64,000 nucleotides of DNA from Bifidobacterium pseudolongum subsp. pseudolongum DSM 20099 (GCF_000771225.1 NZ_JDTZ01000004.1:1-64000), one strand, 5' to 3'. Positions 55,231-64,000 are shown, counted from the first letter of the stretch. The notes: generated from the letters alone by a model not told the origin. Numbers and translations are program-made.

Positions 55231-56436
55231 GTGGAGGAGCAACGCACAGGCACGATTCTCGATTACGCGCGCACGCAGACACGGGACTTCACCGAGTACC
55301 CGTTCCAGACGGCCGACGCGCTCGTGTTCGCGCTGCTCAGCTACGACCGGATCCCGCAGTCGGTGCCGCGCCTCAAGTCACTTGTGGCACGCTATGGCTC
55401 ACTGTCGCGGCGCGTGCGGTCCTTTGACTGGCGGCACCCGGTGGCTTCGGCGCAGGCGCTTGTGCGCGTGCCGTTCGACGGCCCTACGATGCGGCAGGTG
55501 GAGCAGGAGCTGACGCTGTACGAAGAGCACCACCCGTACCTCGAGGAGCACGCCGGGTTCGTGCCGGCGGGCACACCGCGCCGGTTCTACCGTTCGATCG
55601 CGCACAACCCGCGCTTCGCCGTCACGCGTGTCAACGCCGCCGACGAACGCTTCGACTTGGACCAGCAGACGCAGTTCGCGGCCATGACGTTCCTGCTGCC
55701 CACCGGCACGCTTGTAGTGGCGTTCCGCGGCACCGACGACTCGCTCGTCGGGTGGAAAGAGGACTTCAACATGGCGTTCACCTACCCGGTGCCCGCCCAG
55801 AAGCAGGCCGCGGATTACCTGGAGCATGTGGGCGCGCTGTGGAGTGGCGACATTGTGCTCACCGGGCATTCCAAGGGCGGCAATCTGGCGATCTACGCGG
55901 CCATGAACGCGCCCGACGCCATCAAGGACCGCATCACGCGCATCTACACGCTCGATGGGCCCGGGTTCAGCCCCGAGGTGATCCACAGCTACGAATACAG
56001 CACCGTGGTGCACCGCATCACGCGTGTGATCCCCGATGGGTCGATCATCGGCATGCTGCTCACGCATTCGCCGCACGCGCACCGCATCGTCGTCAAATCG
56101 AGCGCTGACGGGCTCATGCAGCATTCGTGCTACACGTGGCTCATGCACGGCGACCAATTTGTGCAGGAGCCTGACGTGACATCCACCTCGCGGTCCTTCG
56201 CCGAGGCGATGAACTCGTGGCTCGGCGGCATGACGCAACGCCAGCGCGAACACGGCGTGGAGGCGCTGTTCCGCGTGCTGGCGTCCTCCGGCCATGGCAC
56301 AATCACCGAGCTGATGACGGCCGGCCCGCGCATCATCCCCGACATGCTCGGCAGCTATGTGGGTCTGAGTGGCGAGGAACGCAAATACATCAACCAGGCA
56401 CTGTGGATGCTCGCCGGTGCCACATTGCATCATTAA
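55231..56436 (+). CDS. DUF2974 (Mbeg1-like) alpha/beta hydrolase
   Basis: 401 residues. The nucleophile elbow GHSKGGNLAIYAA and the strand TLVVAFRGTDDSLVGWKEDFNMAF mark a lipase-like fold of the DUF2974 family. No signal peptide is present. An Asp-containing strand (YTLDGPGFSPEV) may supply the acid; the His cannot be fixed. Substrate is unknown. The GTG at 55231 has GGGAG at good spacing; a GTG at 55216 has no site. It stands alone after the aminotransferase. Confidence 0.85.
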   Translation: MEEQRTGTILDYARTQTRDFTEYPFQTADALVFALLSYDRIPQSVPRLKSLVARYGSLSRRVRSFDWRHPVASAQALVRVPFDGPTMRQVEQELTLYEEHHPYLEEHAGFVPAGTPRRFYRSIAHNPRFAVTRVNAADERFDLDQQTQFAAMTFLLPTGTLVVAFRGTDDSLVGWKEDFNMAFTYPVPAQKQAADYLEHVGALWSGDIVLTGHSKGGNLAIYAAMNAPDAIKDRITRIYTLDGPGFSPEVIHSYEYSTVVHRITRVIPDGSIIGMLLTHSPHAHRIVVKSSADGLMQHSCYTWLMHGDQFVQEPDVTSTSRSFAEAMNSWLGGMTQRQREHGVEALFRVLASSGHGTITELMTAGPRIIPDMLGSYVGLSGEERKYINQALWMLAGATLHH

Positions 56437-56514
56437 CGGTGAAATTGTGCGGCATTTCGCCCGCAGCCATGGTTGCACAAGAACCGGCCCGACGACTATA
56501 AACTTACGTACACG

Positions 56515-56527
56515 GACACATTGTGTC
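56515..56527. promoter_or_regulatory. Candidate operator before the TetR gene
   Basis: GACACA, one base, TGTGTC: a perfect inverted repeat 50 bases before the TetR start, next to a TATAAA at about 56498. It is the kind of site a TetR dimer would use for autoregulation. Confidence 0.45.
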
Positions 56528-56576
56528 AGCATAAGAAGGGCGGTCACACCACCGTACCTTCGCGAAGGAGTACGTT

Positions 56577-57257
56577 ATGCCGAGGCCACGTCGCGATTCA
56601 GAGATTCTCCCCGCCAAGGAGCGATTGGAGAACGCCTTCTGGACGCTCCTCGCCGATCGTCCCTTCAAAAAAATCACCGTGACCGACGTGGTGCACGAGG
56701 CGCGCGTGAACCGCAACTCGTTCTACTACCATTTCTCCGGCCTGCCCGAACTCGCCGACTCCGCGATCATGTATGAGCTCAACCGGCTGCCGGTGCCGCC
56801 GGTGCCCGATTCCCACGACGACCCGCTCATGATATGGCACACGTTCTGCTCGTCGATGGTCTCCACGCCCGAGAACATCCGGCACATCGACCACTTGGCG
56901 TTGCTGACGAGCGAACACAGCACACGCGAACTCGTGGACTCGCTGCGTGACTTCCTGCGTCTAACGCTGTTGAGCCTGCTGGACGAGACGCCGAACTCGA
57001 TCACCAACACGAAGCGCGTGCTGCTCGACTTCGCCGTCGGCGGCATCCTCTCGCTCCTGGCGCATTGGCCGGAGACGCGCCACACGGTGACGCTGCGCGA
57101 AGTGCAGAACCGTGACGTGGCCGTGCTGGCCATGGGCCTGTATGTCTCCATGTCCCGCCAAGACACCAACGGCTTCTGGGAGCGTCTGTACCTCGACTCC
57201 ACGCGCTACGGCGGCAAGGAGTCCACCACCGCCGGCCTCGAGGCATACCGCATCTAG
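56577..57257 (+). CDS. TetR-family transcriptional regulator
   Basis: 226 residues. The DNA-binding domain is near the start: RLENAFWTLLADRPFKKITVTDVVHEARVNRNSFYYHFSGLPEL, with the recognition helix ending in NSFYYHF. The ligand-binding part is helical and unlike any family I can name. GAAGGAG precedes the ATG. Likely targets are itself and possibly the following mscS-like gene, 82 bases downstream. Confidence 0.88.
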   Translation: MPRPRRDSEILPAKERLENAFWTLLADRPFKKITVTDVVHEARVNRNSFYYHFSGLPELADSAIMYELNRLPVPPVPDSHDDPLMIWHTFCSSMVSTPENIRHIDHLALLTSEHSTRELVDSLRDFLRLTLLSLLDETPNSITNTKRVLLDFAVGGILSLLAHWPETRHTVTLREVQNRDVAVLAMGLYVSMSRQDTNGFWERLYLDSTRYGGKESTTAGLEAYRI

Positions 57258-57339
57258 CCCACGCCCTGCCCGGTTCCCCACACCCCCTATGATGGAGCTG
57301 CCGCGCCCCGCGGCCCCCGCACACATCATCAGGAGTGGC

Positions 57340-58182
57340 ATGGAACAGCCGAACATGGAACAGGTCGTGGACTGGCTCAAGGTCCATTCGTCTCGCATCA
57401 TCTTTCTGGCCATCGTCTGTGTGGCCGCATATGTGACGGCCCGCCTCGTCTCTCGCGCGCTGCGCAAGGCGCTCGAGAAATCGCAGATTCCCGACGCTTC
57501 GATCTTCGTCAATCTGGCGCGCGTGCTGATCTGGGTCATCGCCGTCACGATTGTGCTCAAACCGGTGTTCGGCGTCAACCCGATGACGCTGTTCACGGCG
57601 CTCGGCATCGGCGGTTTCGCCGTCTCGCTCGGCCTCAAGGATTCGATCGCCAACACGATTGGCGGGTTCCAGCTCATGTTCTCGCATGTGCTGCAGCCGG
57701 GCGACATGGTGCGCATATCCGGCATCACGGGCGAAGTGCAAGACGTCACGTGGCGGCAGACGGTGGTGCGCGAACGCGACGGCAACCTGATGATGATCCC
57801 GAACTCGGTGCTGAACACCACGCTGCTCGAAAAACTCGACCCGCACAACGAAGCGAGCGTCACGATTCCCTTCACCGCCAAACCGAACGTGGACACGGTG
57901 CGTCTGACGAACGAACTGTTGTCGAAGATCGACGAGTCCGCACACGGCCTGATGGACCCCAAAACCCCGCCGATCGTGCGCCTGACCGGGTTTTCGCCAG
58001 CCGGCGTGACCGGCAACATCATCGCCTACGCCAAACCGCACGCCTCGCAGGCGCAGCTCATCGACGCCGTGACGCGTTCGGTGAGCTCATCGGACCTGTT
58101 CACCGACCTCGTGGCGAGTGGCGATGCCAAGGCGCGCGATCTGCTCGCCACACAACACGATACGGGTGACAGCGGCAAATAG
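57340..58182 (+). CDS. Small-conductance mechanosensitive channel, MscS family
   Basis: 280 residues. Three membrane segments (about 20-40, 60-80, 85-115) are followed by the pore helix region FTALGIGGFAVSLGLKDSIANTIGGFQLM. The beta domain follows (GDMVRISGITGEVQDVTWRQTVVRERDGNLMMIPNSVLNTT) and then the alpha-beta domain. It releases solutes on hypo-osmotic shock. AGGAG precedes the ATG at 57340. It is convergent with the CPBP gene, 2 bases apart. Confidence 0.92.
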   Translation: MEQPNMEQVVDWLKVHSSRIIFLAIVCVAAYVTARLVSRALRKALEKSQIPDASIFVNLARVLIWVIAVTIVLKPVFGVNPMTLFTALGIGGFAVSLGLKDSIANTIGGFQLMFSHVLQPGDMVRISGITGEVQDVTWRQTVVRERDGNLMMIPNSVLNTTLLEKLDPHNEASVTIPFTAKPNVDTVRLTNELLSKIDESAHGLMDPKTPPIVRLTGFSPAGVTGNIIAYAKPHASQAQLIDAVTRSVSSSDLFTDLVASGDAKARDLLATQHDTGDSGK

Positions 58183-58184
58183 CC

Positions 58185-59267
58185 TCACGCGAACAGCATG
58201 AGCAGCGTGCCGAGCGTGCCGACGGCGATGCAGGTGATGACGCCGGGATTGCCGAACGCGGCACGGCCCGCGGCACCGTGCGGCAATTGTTCGGGCGCCA
58301 GGTAGAATTCGCGGCGCTTCCAGCGCACGATGAGCAGCACGAGGCCGGCCAGTGTGGCGGCGAGCAGCAGAAACGCATAGGCGAAGCCGCTGAGCAGCGC
58401 GCCCATCTGCGCGTTGGTGATTGTCTCGGCCGTGGGGTGCGCCTCCACGACCGCCATCATCCGGTTCATGAACCACGGGGCCACAATGCCGCCGTTGGCG
58501 TTGATGAGCATGTGCAGCCCCACCGTGTAGCGCAGTTTGCTCGTGCGCATGTAGACGTAGCCGAACAGCACGCCCAGTCCGAACGCGTAGAAGAACTGGA
58601 AGAGGTTCAGGTGGAACAGCGCGAAGAACAGTGCGGAGACCAGGATCGCCGGCAGTTCGCCGAAGCGGCGCAGGCGGCCGATGAGCTGTTTGCGGAACAG
58701 CCATTCCTCCACGATCGGCGCGAGCAGCACCGCGGCAACGATGTTGACGACCCAATCCGAGCCGCCGGTCATGTCGAGGATGCGGTTGCTCGCCTGACCG
58801 CCCGAGAGAAGGGCGGACAGCACGATGCCGATGATGTTGCCGGCGTAGGTGATCGGCAGCGCGATCAGCAGGTACATGAGGAACCGTGAGGGTTTGAGCG
58901 TGAACCTGCGTGTGGGCAGCATCGGCTCGGTGCGCAGCACGATGAACCCGAGCGGCAACGCGATGCAGTACAGCACGCCGCTCGAGATCACCACGCTCAG
59001 CCACATGGAAAGCTGCGGCGTGCGCAGCATGCCGGCCACGGCCCCCTGCAGCAGCAGCGTCAGCAGCACCCACACCACGAGCATCAACGCGATGGCGGCA
59101 CCGGCGCGCGAATAGGCGCGCTTGGCCGCCGTGATGCGCGCCTGCCATGGCGATGGCGCCGGCGCCGGCCGCATGGCGGCCATCGGCGGCACCGGCGGCC
59201 AATGCGTCGGCGGCCGTTGTGGCTGTTGGGGCTGGAATCGCTGTGGCTGCTGCGGGGGCATGGTCAT
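58185..59267 (-). CDS. CPBP-family intramembrane metalloprotease
   Basis: 360 residues. A Pro/Gln-rich cytoplasmic start of about 40 residues precedes eight or so membrane segments. The CAAX-protease motifs are present: EEWLFRKQL (EExxxR), FFALFHLNLFQF (FxxxH) and HMLINAN (HxxxN). Bacterial members cleave small membrane peptides or bacteriocins, or protect against them; the substrate is unknown. The Pro/Gln-rich head resembles those of the two DUF4190 proteins coded upstream on the same strand. Confidence 0.88.
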   Translation of the reverse strand: MTMPPQQPQRFQPQQPQRPPTHWPPVPPMAAMRPAPAPSPWQARITAAKRAYSRAGAAIALMLVVWVLLTLLLQGAVAGMLRTPQLSMWLSVVISSGVLYCIALPLGFIVLRTEPMLPTRRFTLKPSRFLMYLLIALPITYAGNIIGIVLSALLSGGQASNRILDMTGGSDWVVNIVAAVLLAPIVEEWLFRKQLIGRLRRFGELPAILVSALFFALFHLNLFQFFYAFGLGVLFGYVYMRTSKLRYTVGLHMLINANGGIVAPWFMNRMMAVVEAHPTAETITNAQMGALLSGFAYAFLLLAATLAGLVLLIVRWKRREFYLAPEQLPHGAAGRAAFGNPGVITCIAVGTLGTLLMLFA

Positions 59268-59283
59268 GGGTCAGGGCTTTCGG

Positions 59284-59844
59284 CTAGCGGATCGTGAGGC
59301 CGGCGAGCAACACCTCGGGCGTCTCGCGTGCGGCGAGCTCGGCGGCGCTGTGGTACCCGGTCTGCACCTTGATGTCGTCGCACACCTCGTCATAGGGGTC
59401 GCAAGCGTAGGAGTCGCGGGTGTCGTCGAACGCCACACCCAACACACTGACGCCGATCACCACGAACGCGATGATCATGACGATGGTCATGACGATTGAC
59501 AGGCCGGAGATGATGATGCCCGCCAACGCGAGCTCCTTGCCTTTCTCGCCCGTCTTCTTGGTCTGGTTGTAGCCGATGATGCTCAGCACCAGGCCGACGA
59601 TGCTGAAGATGAACGAGCAGACGAACCCGGCGATCGCCATGCCGTTCCAGCGGTCCTGTGGGTAATACGCCGGCTGCTGACCATACGGCTGCTGCGGCGC
59701 CTGCCCGCAGGTCGGCTGGATGTATGGCTGCTGGCCCGCGTACCCGTATTCCTGCGCGTACGGGTTCGGCTGTTCGGCCTGTGGCTGCTGTGGCGCGCCG
59801 TACTGGGGCTGCTCACCGCCGTATGGGTTGGTTGGCTGGGTCAT
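59284..59844 (-). CDS. DUF4190 membrane protein
   Basis: 186 residues. The first 65 are a Pro/Gln/Tyr-rich disordered tail (repeats of QQPY and QPNPY). Two membrane segments follow (NGMAIAGFVCSFIFSIVGLVLSIIG and LALAGIIISGLSIVMTIVMI), the DUF4190 hairpin, and a short extracytoplasmic end with a Cys pair (YACDPYDEVCDD). Function unknown. It follows a larger paralogue by 10 bases on the same strand. Confidence 0.8.
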   Translation of the reverse strand: MTQPTNPYGGEQPQYGAPQQPQAEQPNPYAQEYGYAGQQPYIQPTCGQAPQQPYGQQPAYYPQDRWNGMAIAGFVCSFIFSIVGLVLSIIGYNQTKKTGEKGKELALAGIIISGLSIVMTIVMIIAFVVIGVSVLGVAFDDTRDSYACDPYDEVCDDIKVQTGYHSAAELAARETPEVLLAGLTIR

Positions 59845-59854
59845 CTGCTATGCC

Positions 59855-60856
59855 TCACTCCGTGTAATCCTTGTCGACGATCGTCTGGCCGTCCGCGAGT
59901 TTCATGGTCAGGTGCACCACCACATCATCGGTGCCGAGCTCGCTGTTGAGATTGCCGGCGATCTCTTCCATCTGCGAGCCGAGCACCGACTCGGCCATGC
60001 TGCGCACCTGCTCCACCTGATCGTCCGTCAGCGATTCGTTGATCGTGGCGTCGAAGGTGAGCGTGTTGCCCTTGGCGCTGACCTTCATGTCCATGTTGTC
60101 GGGCATGCCTGCGGTGGTCTGCCGTTCGATCTGCTCCTTGAACGTGGGCATGCTCAGCAGGTCTTCGAGCGTCACGCCCTCCGGCAGCGTGTCCACATCG
60201 TTGTCGAGGTCGTCCAGATCGTCATCCAGATCGTCGATGTCGTTGTCGAGGTCGTCGATGTCCGGGTCGGTCGTGCTCGGCGAGGAGGACGAGGACGATG
60301 GGCTCTGCGACGCGGTGATCGCCGTCTGCACAGCGCTGTTGGCGGCGTTGAGCATCGAGAACACGAGCAGGCCGTTGAGCACCATCACCACAACCGAGAC
60401 GAGGATGCCGGCGATCGCCATGCCCTTGCTCTTGCCGCCGTTCTTGTTGATCTGCACCATGCCGATGATGCTCAGGATCAGACCGACAATCGGAACCAGG
60501 AACGCGCACACGAAGCCCGCGATCACCAGGCCGTTCCATTTGTCGTTGTTCTGCGGCGCGCCATAGCCGCCCATCGGTTCCTGCGGCGGGATCTGCCCGC
60601 CGTACGGCTGCTGTCCCTGCTGGCTGTAGTCGAATGATTGCATGGGCTGTTCGGGCGCCGCATACGGGTTCGGCTGCATCTGGCCGTATTCCGGCATGGC
60701 CTGCATGGGTTCGGCCTGCGGCGCGCCATACGGCTGTCGTGCAGGCTGGCCGTAGGGCTGCTGCGCAGGCTGGCCGTACTGCTGTGTCTCGTCGGCCGGC
60801 TGCCCGGTGCCCGGTGCATACGGGTCGCCGTTGTACGGATTCTCTGGGGTTGTCAT
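59855..60856 (-). CDS. DUF4190 membrane protein with acidic heptad repeat
   Basis: 333 residues. A Pro/Gln-rich tail of about 105 residues (QQPYGQPARQPYG and similar) leads to the DUF4190 helical pair (NGLVIAGFVCAFLVPIVGLILSIIG; GMAIAGILVSVVVMVLNGLLVF). The outer part begins with a Ser-rich spacer, then three near-perfect heptads DDLDNDI, DDLDDDL, DDLDNDV, then about 100 residues of soluble domain (VTLEDLLSMPTFKEQIERQ to VVVHLTMKLADG) resembling the DUF4854-type secreted domain; that resemblance is tentative. Function unknown. Confidence 0.75.
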   Translation of the reverse strand: MTTPENPYNGDPYAPGTGQPADETQQYGQPAQQPYGQPARQPYGAPQAEPMQAMPEYGQMQPNPYAAPEQPMQSFDYSQQGQQPYGGQIPPQEPMGGYGAPQNNDKWNGLVIAGFVCAFLVPIVGLILSIIGMVQINKNGGKSKGMAIAGILVSVVVMVLNGLLVFSMLNAANSAVQTAITASQSPSSSSSSPSTTDPDIDDLDNDIDDLDDDLDDLDNDVDTLPEGVTLEDLLSMPTFKEQIERQTTAGMPDNMDMKVSAKGNTLTFDATINESLTDDQVEQVRSMAESVLGSQMEEIAGNLNSELGTDDVVVHLTMKLADGQTIVDKDYTE

Positions 60857-60977
60857 CTCTGTCTGCTCTCTTTCCTGTGAGTACACCGCACCGCGCCATG
60901 TGGGCGCGCGCAGCGTGCCTCCCAGTGTACTGAACGCCACCTGTGGCGCCAGATGTCGTCCGCTGGTTGGGCGCCTG

Positions 60978-62120
60978 TCAGCTATGCAACGCGCCGTCGA
61001 TGAGCGTGGTGATCAGGTCGGTGTATGCGATGCCGGTGGCCTCCCAGGCCTTGGGATACATGGAGATCGACGTGAACCCGGGCATCGTGTTGATCTCGTT
61101 GACAAGCACATCGCCGCCCGGCGTCACAAACGTGTCCACACGGCTCAGGCCGGTGCCGTCGACCGCCAGGAACGCCTTCACCGCCGTCTCGCGCACACGT
61201 TCGATCAGCTCGGCGGGAAGATGCGCGGGCACCTCCACATGGCTCGCCTGCGCATCCATGTATTTGCTGTCGAAATCGTAGAACTGGTCGTCGTCCTGGT
61301 CCCGGCGGTCGAGCACGATCTCGCCGGGCAGGCTCGCGCGCGGCGCCTCATCGCTGCGCGGGCGCAGCACCGGGCATTCGATCTCACGACCGTCGACGCC
61401 CTGCTCCACGATCACACGCCAGTCATGCAGGCTCGCCTCATACACGGCGGCCGCAATCTCCTCCGCGTCACCCACGCGCTCGACCTTCGTCACGCCGAAA
61501 CTCGATCCGGCGCGCGACGGCTTCACGAACAGCGGGTACTGCAGCCCCGCCTCGTCCACCGCGTCCAGGAATCCCGGCCCATCAGCCGCAAAACGGTCCG
61601 ACGCATCACACAGGCGGGTGTCCAAGGTGATGCCCGGCGCGACGGAGATGCCGGCGGCCGCAAGCAGCGTCTTCGTGTAATGCTTGTCCATCGAGGCGGC
61701 GCTCGCGAGCACGCCGCAACCCACATATGGCACGCCCATCATCTCGAACAGGCCTTGGATCGTGCCATCTTCGCCGTACGGGCCGTGCAGCACCGGCAGC
61801 ACCACGTCGATGTGGCCGAGCGACTCCAACGTGCCGTCGGCGTTGCGCGCGTAGAACCCGTCACCGCCTTCGCCCATGCTCAGCACGACGCCGCGCGAGC
61901 CGACGGTGCGCTCGACCTGCGGCAGGCCCTTGTCGAGCGCCCACTGGCGCGGGTCCTCGCCGTCCACGATCCATTCGCCCTGTTTGGTGATGCCGATCAG
62001 CACCGGCTCGAAACGGTCCGTGTCGAGCGCTCGCAGCACGCTCGCCACGGAAATGCAGGAGATCGGGTGTTCGTCGGCCTTACCGCCGTACATGACGGCC
62101 ACGCGTGTGAGTTGTGCCAT
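60978..62120 (-). CDS. ddl: D-alanine--D-alanine ligase
   Basis: 380 residues of the ATP-grasp fold. It makes the D-Ala-D-Ala dipeptide for peptidoglycan. Motifs: VMYGGKADEHPISCISVASV, VLPVLHGPYGEDGTIQGLFEMMGVPYVGCGVLASAASMDK in pieces, LFVKPSRAGSSFGVTKV, YDFDSKYMD and LVNEINTMPGFTSISMYPKAWEATGI split across the metal site. The Phe/Tyr selecting D-Ala over D-lactate cannot be judged safely by eye. GGAAGGGA lies rather far (14 bases) from the ATG. It follows gpsA by 110 bases on the same strand. Confidence 0.95.
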   Translation of the reverse strand: MAQLTRVAVMYGGKADEHPISCISVASVLRALDTDRFEPVLIGITKQGEWIVDGEDPRQWALDKGLPQVERTVGSRGVVLSMGEGGDGFYARNADGTLESLGHIDVVLPVLHGPYGEDGTIQGLFEMMGVPYVGCGVLASAASMDKHYTKTLLAAAGISVAPGITLDTRLCDASDRFAADGPGFLDAVDEAGLQYPLFVKPSRAGSSFGVTKVERVGDAEEIAAAVYEASLHDWRVIVEQGVDGREIECPVLRPRSDEAPRASLPGEIVLDRRDQDDDQFYDFDSKYMDAQASHVEVPAHLPAELIERVRETAVKAFLAVDGTGLSRVDTFVTPGGDVLVNEINTMPGFTSISMYPKAWEATGIAYTDLITTLIDGALHS

Positions 62121-62230
62121 AATTCGGTTCGTCCCTTCCAGCAAAAACAGGGTGCTCAATGGCTCCCAGCGTACCGCAAGGCTTGCCTTTCGCCGCGCGC
62201 GCAGTCCCCGCGCGCACGCGGCGGACGGCG

Positions 62231-63229
62231 TCACTCCACCGTCACGTCGGCGGGGAACATCTCCGCGATCATCTGCTTGAACGAGATACCGTCGTCGAGC
62301 AGGCGCGTCACCGCCTTGGCGAGCGGCGTGCACACATGGTACTGCTCGCCGAGGGCCACGACGGCGCTCGCCGTGGCGACGCCTTCGGCGACGCCGTTGC
62401 TCGCCTTCGTGGCTTCCTCCACGCTCATGCCCTTGCCCAGGTTGTAGCCGAAGGTGTAGTTGCGCGAAAGCGACGAGCCGCATGTGGCGATCAGGTCGCC
62501 CACGCCGGCCAGGCCATAGAAGGTCTCGGGCAGGGCGCCCGCCGCCGTGCCGACGTCCTTGATCTCGGTCAAGCCGCGCGTCTCGATCATCGCGGCCGTG
62601 TTCTCGCCGAAGCCCGCGCCGTGCGACATGCCCACGGCGAGCGCCACCACATTCTTGAGCGATCCGCACAGTTCCAGACCGATCACGTCGGCGGTGATGA
62701 AGGTCTTGAAGTAGTCAGTCGTGCACAGTTTCGCCACGCGGCGCGCCACGTCGATGTCGGTGCAGCCGACCACGGTCGCGGCGGGTTCGCGCGCGGCGAT
62801 CTGCTTGCTCAGGTTCGGTCCCGAAATCGCCACAAAACGGTCGGTGGGCAGGTCGAGCGCCTCGGTGACCACCTGGTCCATGCGCTTGCCGGTTTTCTGC
62901 TCAATGCCCTTCATCAGTGAGACGACCACGGCCTCGTCGGGAATCAGCCCCTTGAATTCCTCGAGCGCCTGGCGTGCGTACTGGGCGGCGATCGCCACGA
63001 CGACCACCTCGGCATGCGCCACGGCCTCGGCGCGGTCACCGGTCGCGGTCACCGAGTCGGGCAGCTTATCCACGCTCGGCAGGCGAACCGGGTTGCGGTG
63101 CTCGGTCTGGATCGCCTTGACGATTTCGGGTTCGATCGCCCACATCATCACATCGTTGCCGGCGTCCGCAAGCACCTGACCGAATGCCGTGCCCCATGCG
63201 CCGGCACCCAATACCGTAATATTCGCCAT
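62231..63229 (-). CDS. gpsA: Glycerol-3-phosphate dehydrogenase [NAD(P)+]
   Basis: 332 residues. It reduces dihydroxyacetone phosphate to sn-glycerol-3-phosphate for phospholipid synthesis. NAD site VLGAGAWGTAFGQVLADAG; further signatures SLMKGIEQKTGKRM, SGPNLSKQIA, the catalytic Lys in LCGSLKNVVALAVG, and GVGDLIATCGSSLSRNYTFG. AAAGGAG precedes the ATG. It sits between the acyltransferase upstream and ddl downstream, the frequent plsC-gpsA-ddl order of actinobacteria. Confidence 0.96.
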   Translation of the reverse strand: MANITVLGAGAWGTAFGQVLADAGNDVMMWAIEPEIVKAIQTEHRNPVRLPSVDKLPDSVTATGDRAEAVAHAEVVVVAIAAQYARQALEEFKGLIPDEAVVVSLMKGIEQKTGKRMDQVVTEALDLPTDRFVAISGPNLSKQIAAREPAATVVGCTDIDVARRVAKLCTTDYFKTFITADVIGLELCGSLKNVVALAVGMSHGAGFGENTAAMIETRGLTEIKDVGTAAGALPETFYGLAGVGDLIATCGSSLSRNYTFGYNLGKGMSVEEATKASNGVAEGVATASAVVALGEQYHVCTPLAKAVTRLLDDGISFKQMIAEMFPADVTVE

Positions 63230-63327
63230 ACTCTGCTCCTTTTATCATTCAGCCGTGCCGCCGCGCATACGATGAACGGCGGTGCACTGGCTTCCATTGT
63301 TGGCCTTTTTGCGCGGGTCGCGCGTGA

Positions 63328-64000
63328 TTATGCTCTTGGCTGGGCGTGCGTGGGCATATCCGTCACATCGCCTATCCCGCCGCATATCGGGATGCGCTCC
63401 CGGTCTTGCGTGAGCGCACGCGCATCCATCTGGTGCAGGTCGGGGAACGGCTCGACTTCGGGCACTTCCTTCATGATCCGGTAGTCGAAGAAGCCCTTCG
63501 GCGGCTGTTCGTCGCGGATGTTGGCCATCACATTCTTCATGCGCACGCGGATGCGGCGCGCCAGTTCGTTCGCGTATTCGACCGGCGGCTCCGCGCCCCA
63601 GTCATCCATGCCTTCGAGCAGGTCGCTGTAGTCGAGGCGCTCGTCGTAGCACATGACGACGTTCTTGCGCGGCCACGGCCAGAAGTGGTTGATGCTCGCC
63701 GCCCCCCATGTGACAGCGCAGTACAGCGGGATCTGCCTGCCGAGCCGGCGCGAGGCCTCGAGCGCGATGAACCCGACGCCGTTCTTCATGCTCATCGGCC
63801 ATTTCTGCGGGTCGCGCGTCACGGTGCCTTCCGGCCAGATCGTCAGGGGGCGCCCACCGGTCAGGATCGAGATCGATTCCTCTTCGATCTGGCGCGCCTT
63901 GCCGCTGCGTCGCGTGACCGGCTGCATGCCCACGGCGCGGAACCATTTGCCGATGATCGGCCATTTGCCCATCTCGGCCTTGGCCATGTAGCGCGGACGG
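63328..64000 (-). CDS. plsC: 1-acyl-sn-glycerol-3-phosphate acyltransferase, carboxyl part (partial)
   Basis: About 223 residues are visible; the frame is open to the right edge, so the NHxxxxD motif is outside the window. The visible part has RPRYMAKAEMGKWPIIGKWF (family motif II region), the motif III equivalent TIWPEGTVTRDP, and the following GFIALEASRRLGRQIPLYCAV. PlsC makes phosphatidic acid from lysophosphatidic acid. It lies directly upstream of gpsA, which supplies the glycerol phosphate, so the two probably work in the same pathway. Confidence 0.9.
   Translation of the reverse strand, partial: RPRYMAKAEMGKWPIIGKWFRAVGMQPVTRRSGKARQIEEESISILTGGRPLTIWPEGTVTRDPQKWPMSMKNGVGFIALEASRRLGRQIPLYCAVTWGAASINHFWPWPRKNVVMCYDERLDYSDLLEGMDDWGAEPPVEYANELARRIRVRMKNVMANIRDEQPPKGFFDYRIMKEVPEVEPFPDLHQMDARALTQDRERIPICGGIGDVTDMPTHAQPRA

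Overview
The window is high-GC actinobacterial chromosome and most likely belongs to a Bifidobacterium. The proteins recognised (Pgi, L19, L32, the acetolactate synthase pair, RNase PH, tandem FemAB proteins, a GH2 beta-galactosidase, a bifidobacterial-type IS30) read as that genus. Many genes have a TANNNT -10 box about seven bases before the ATG and no Shine-Dalgarno, the leaderless layout common in actinobacteria. The species cannot be settled by eye. About 52 protein genes and gene remnants, two tRNAs and one insertion sequence are visible. Genes are dense and many convergent pairs abut or overlap.

Layout. 1-11.7 kb, mostly minus strand: RNase E/G amino end, dapE, an auxin-carrier (AEC) permease facing an FtsX-type ABC exporter, the rplS-lepB-rnhB block, pgi, manC, tRNA-Leu(UAG) and tRNA-Thr(CGU). 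12-18 kb: a second AEC permease, two tandem FemAB-type interpeptide-bridge enzymes, rdgB and rph, and a Pr6Pr membrane protein. 18-31.9 kb, mostly plus strand: pncB, an aldo/keto reductase, a DUF3039 protein (minus), the run coaD, DivIVA-like protein, DUF177, rpmF, rnc, then ilvBN, a class I amidotransferase, an ABC-F ATPase and cysS. 31.9-43.1 kb: an MFS remnant and a CDF transporter, ffh, a membrane-anchored EEP phosphatase/nuclease, a 1131-residue beta-galactosidase, the rpsP-khpA-rimM-trmD operon and rsmD.

43.2-46.3 kb is the main accessory spot. A cluster of short dispersed repeats lies beside a decayed IS30 (43368-44324), whose right end cuts off a secreted von Willebrand A surface protein. 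46.3-64 kb returns to core genes: recG, rpmB, a PfkB-fold protein lacking the usual catalytic Asp motif, a frameshifted TPR gene, a CmpB-like membrane protein, an aminotransferase, a DUF2974 hydrolase, a TetR regulator, MscS, a CPBP protease, two DUF4190 proteins, ddl, gpsA and the carboxyl part of a PlsC acyltransferase.

No CRISPR array, restriction system, prophage or toxin-antitoxin pair was found. The least explained signals are non-coding. They are a 13-bp intergenic repeat in about 13 copies, a different ~20-bp element forming large inverted repeats at two loci, a 53-bp degenerate tandem repeat between pgi and rplS, and strong hairpins at the start of rimM and between rimM and trmD. Coordinates were counted by hand from the sequence; no database or folding program was used.
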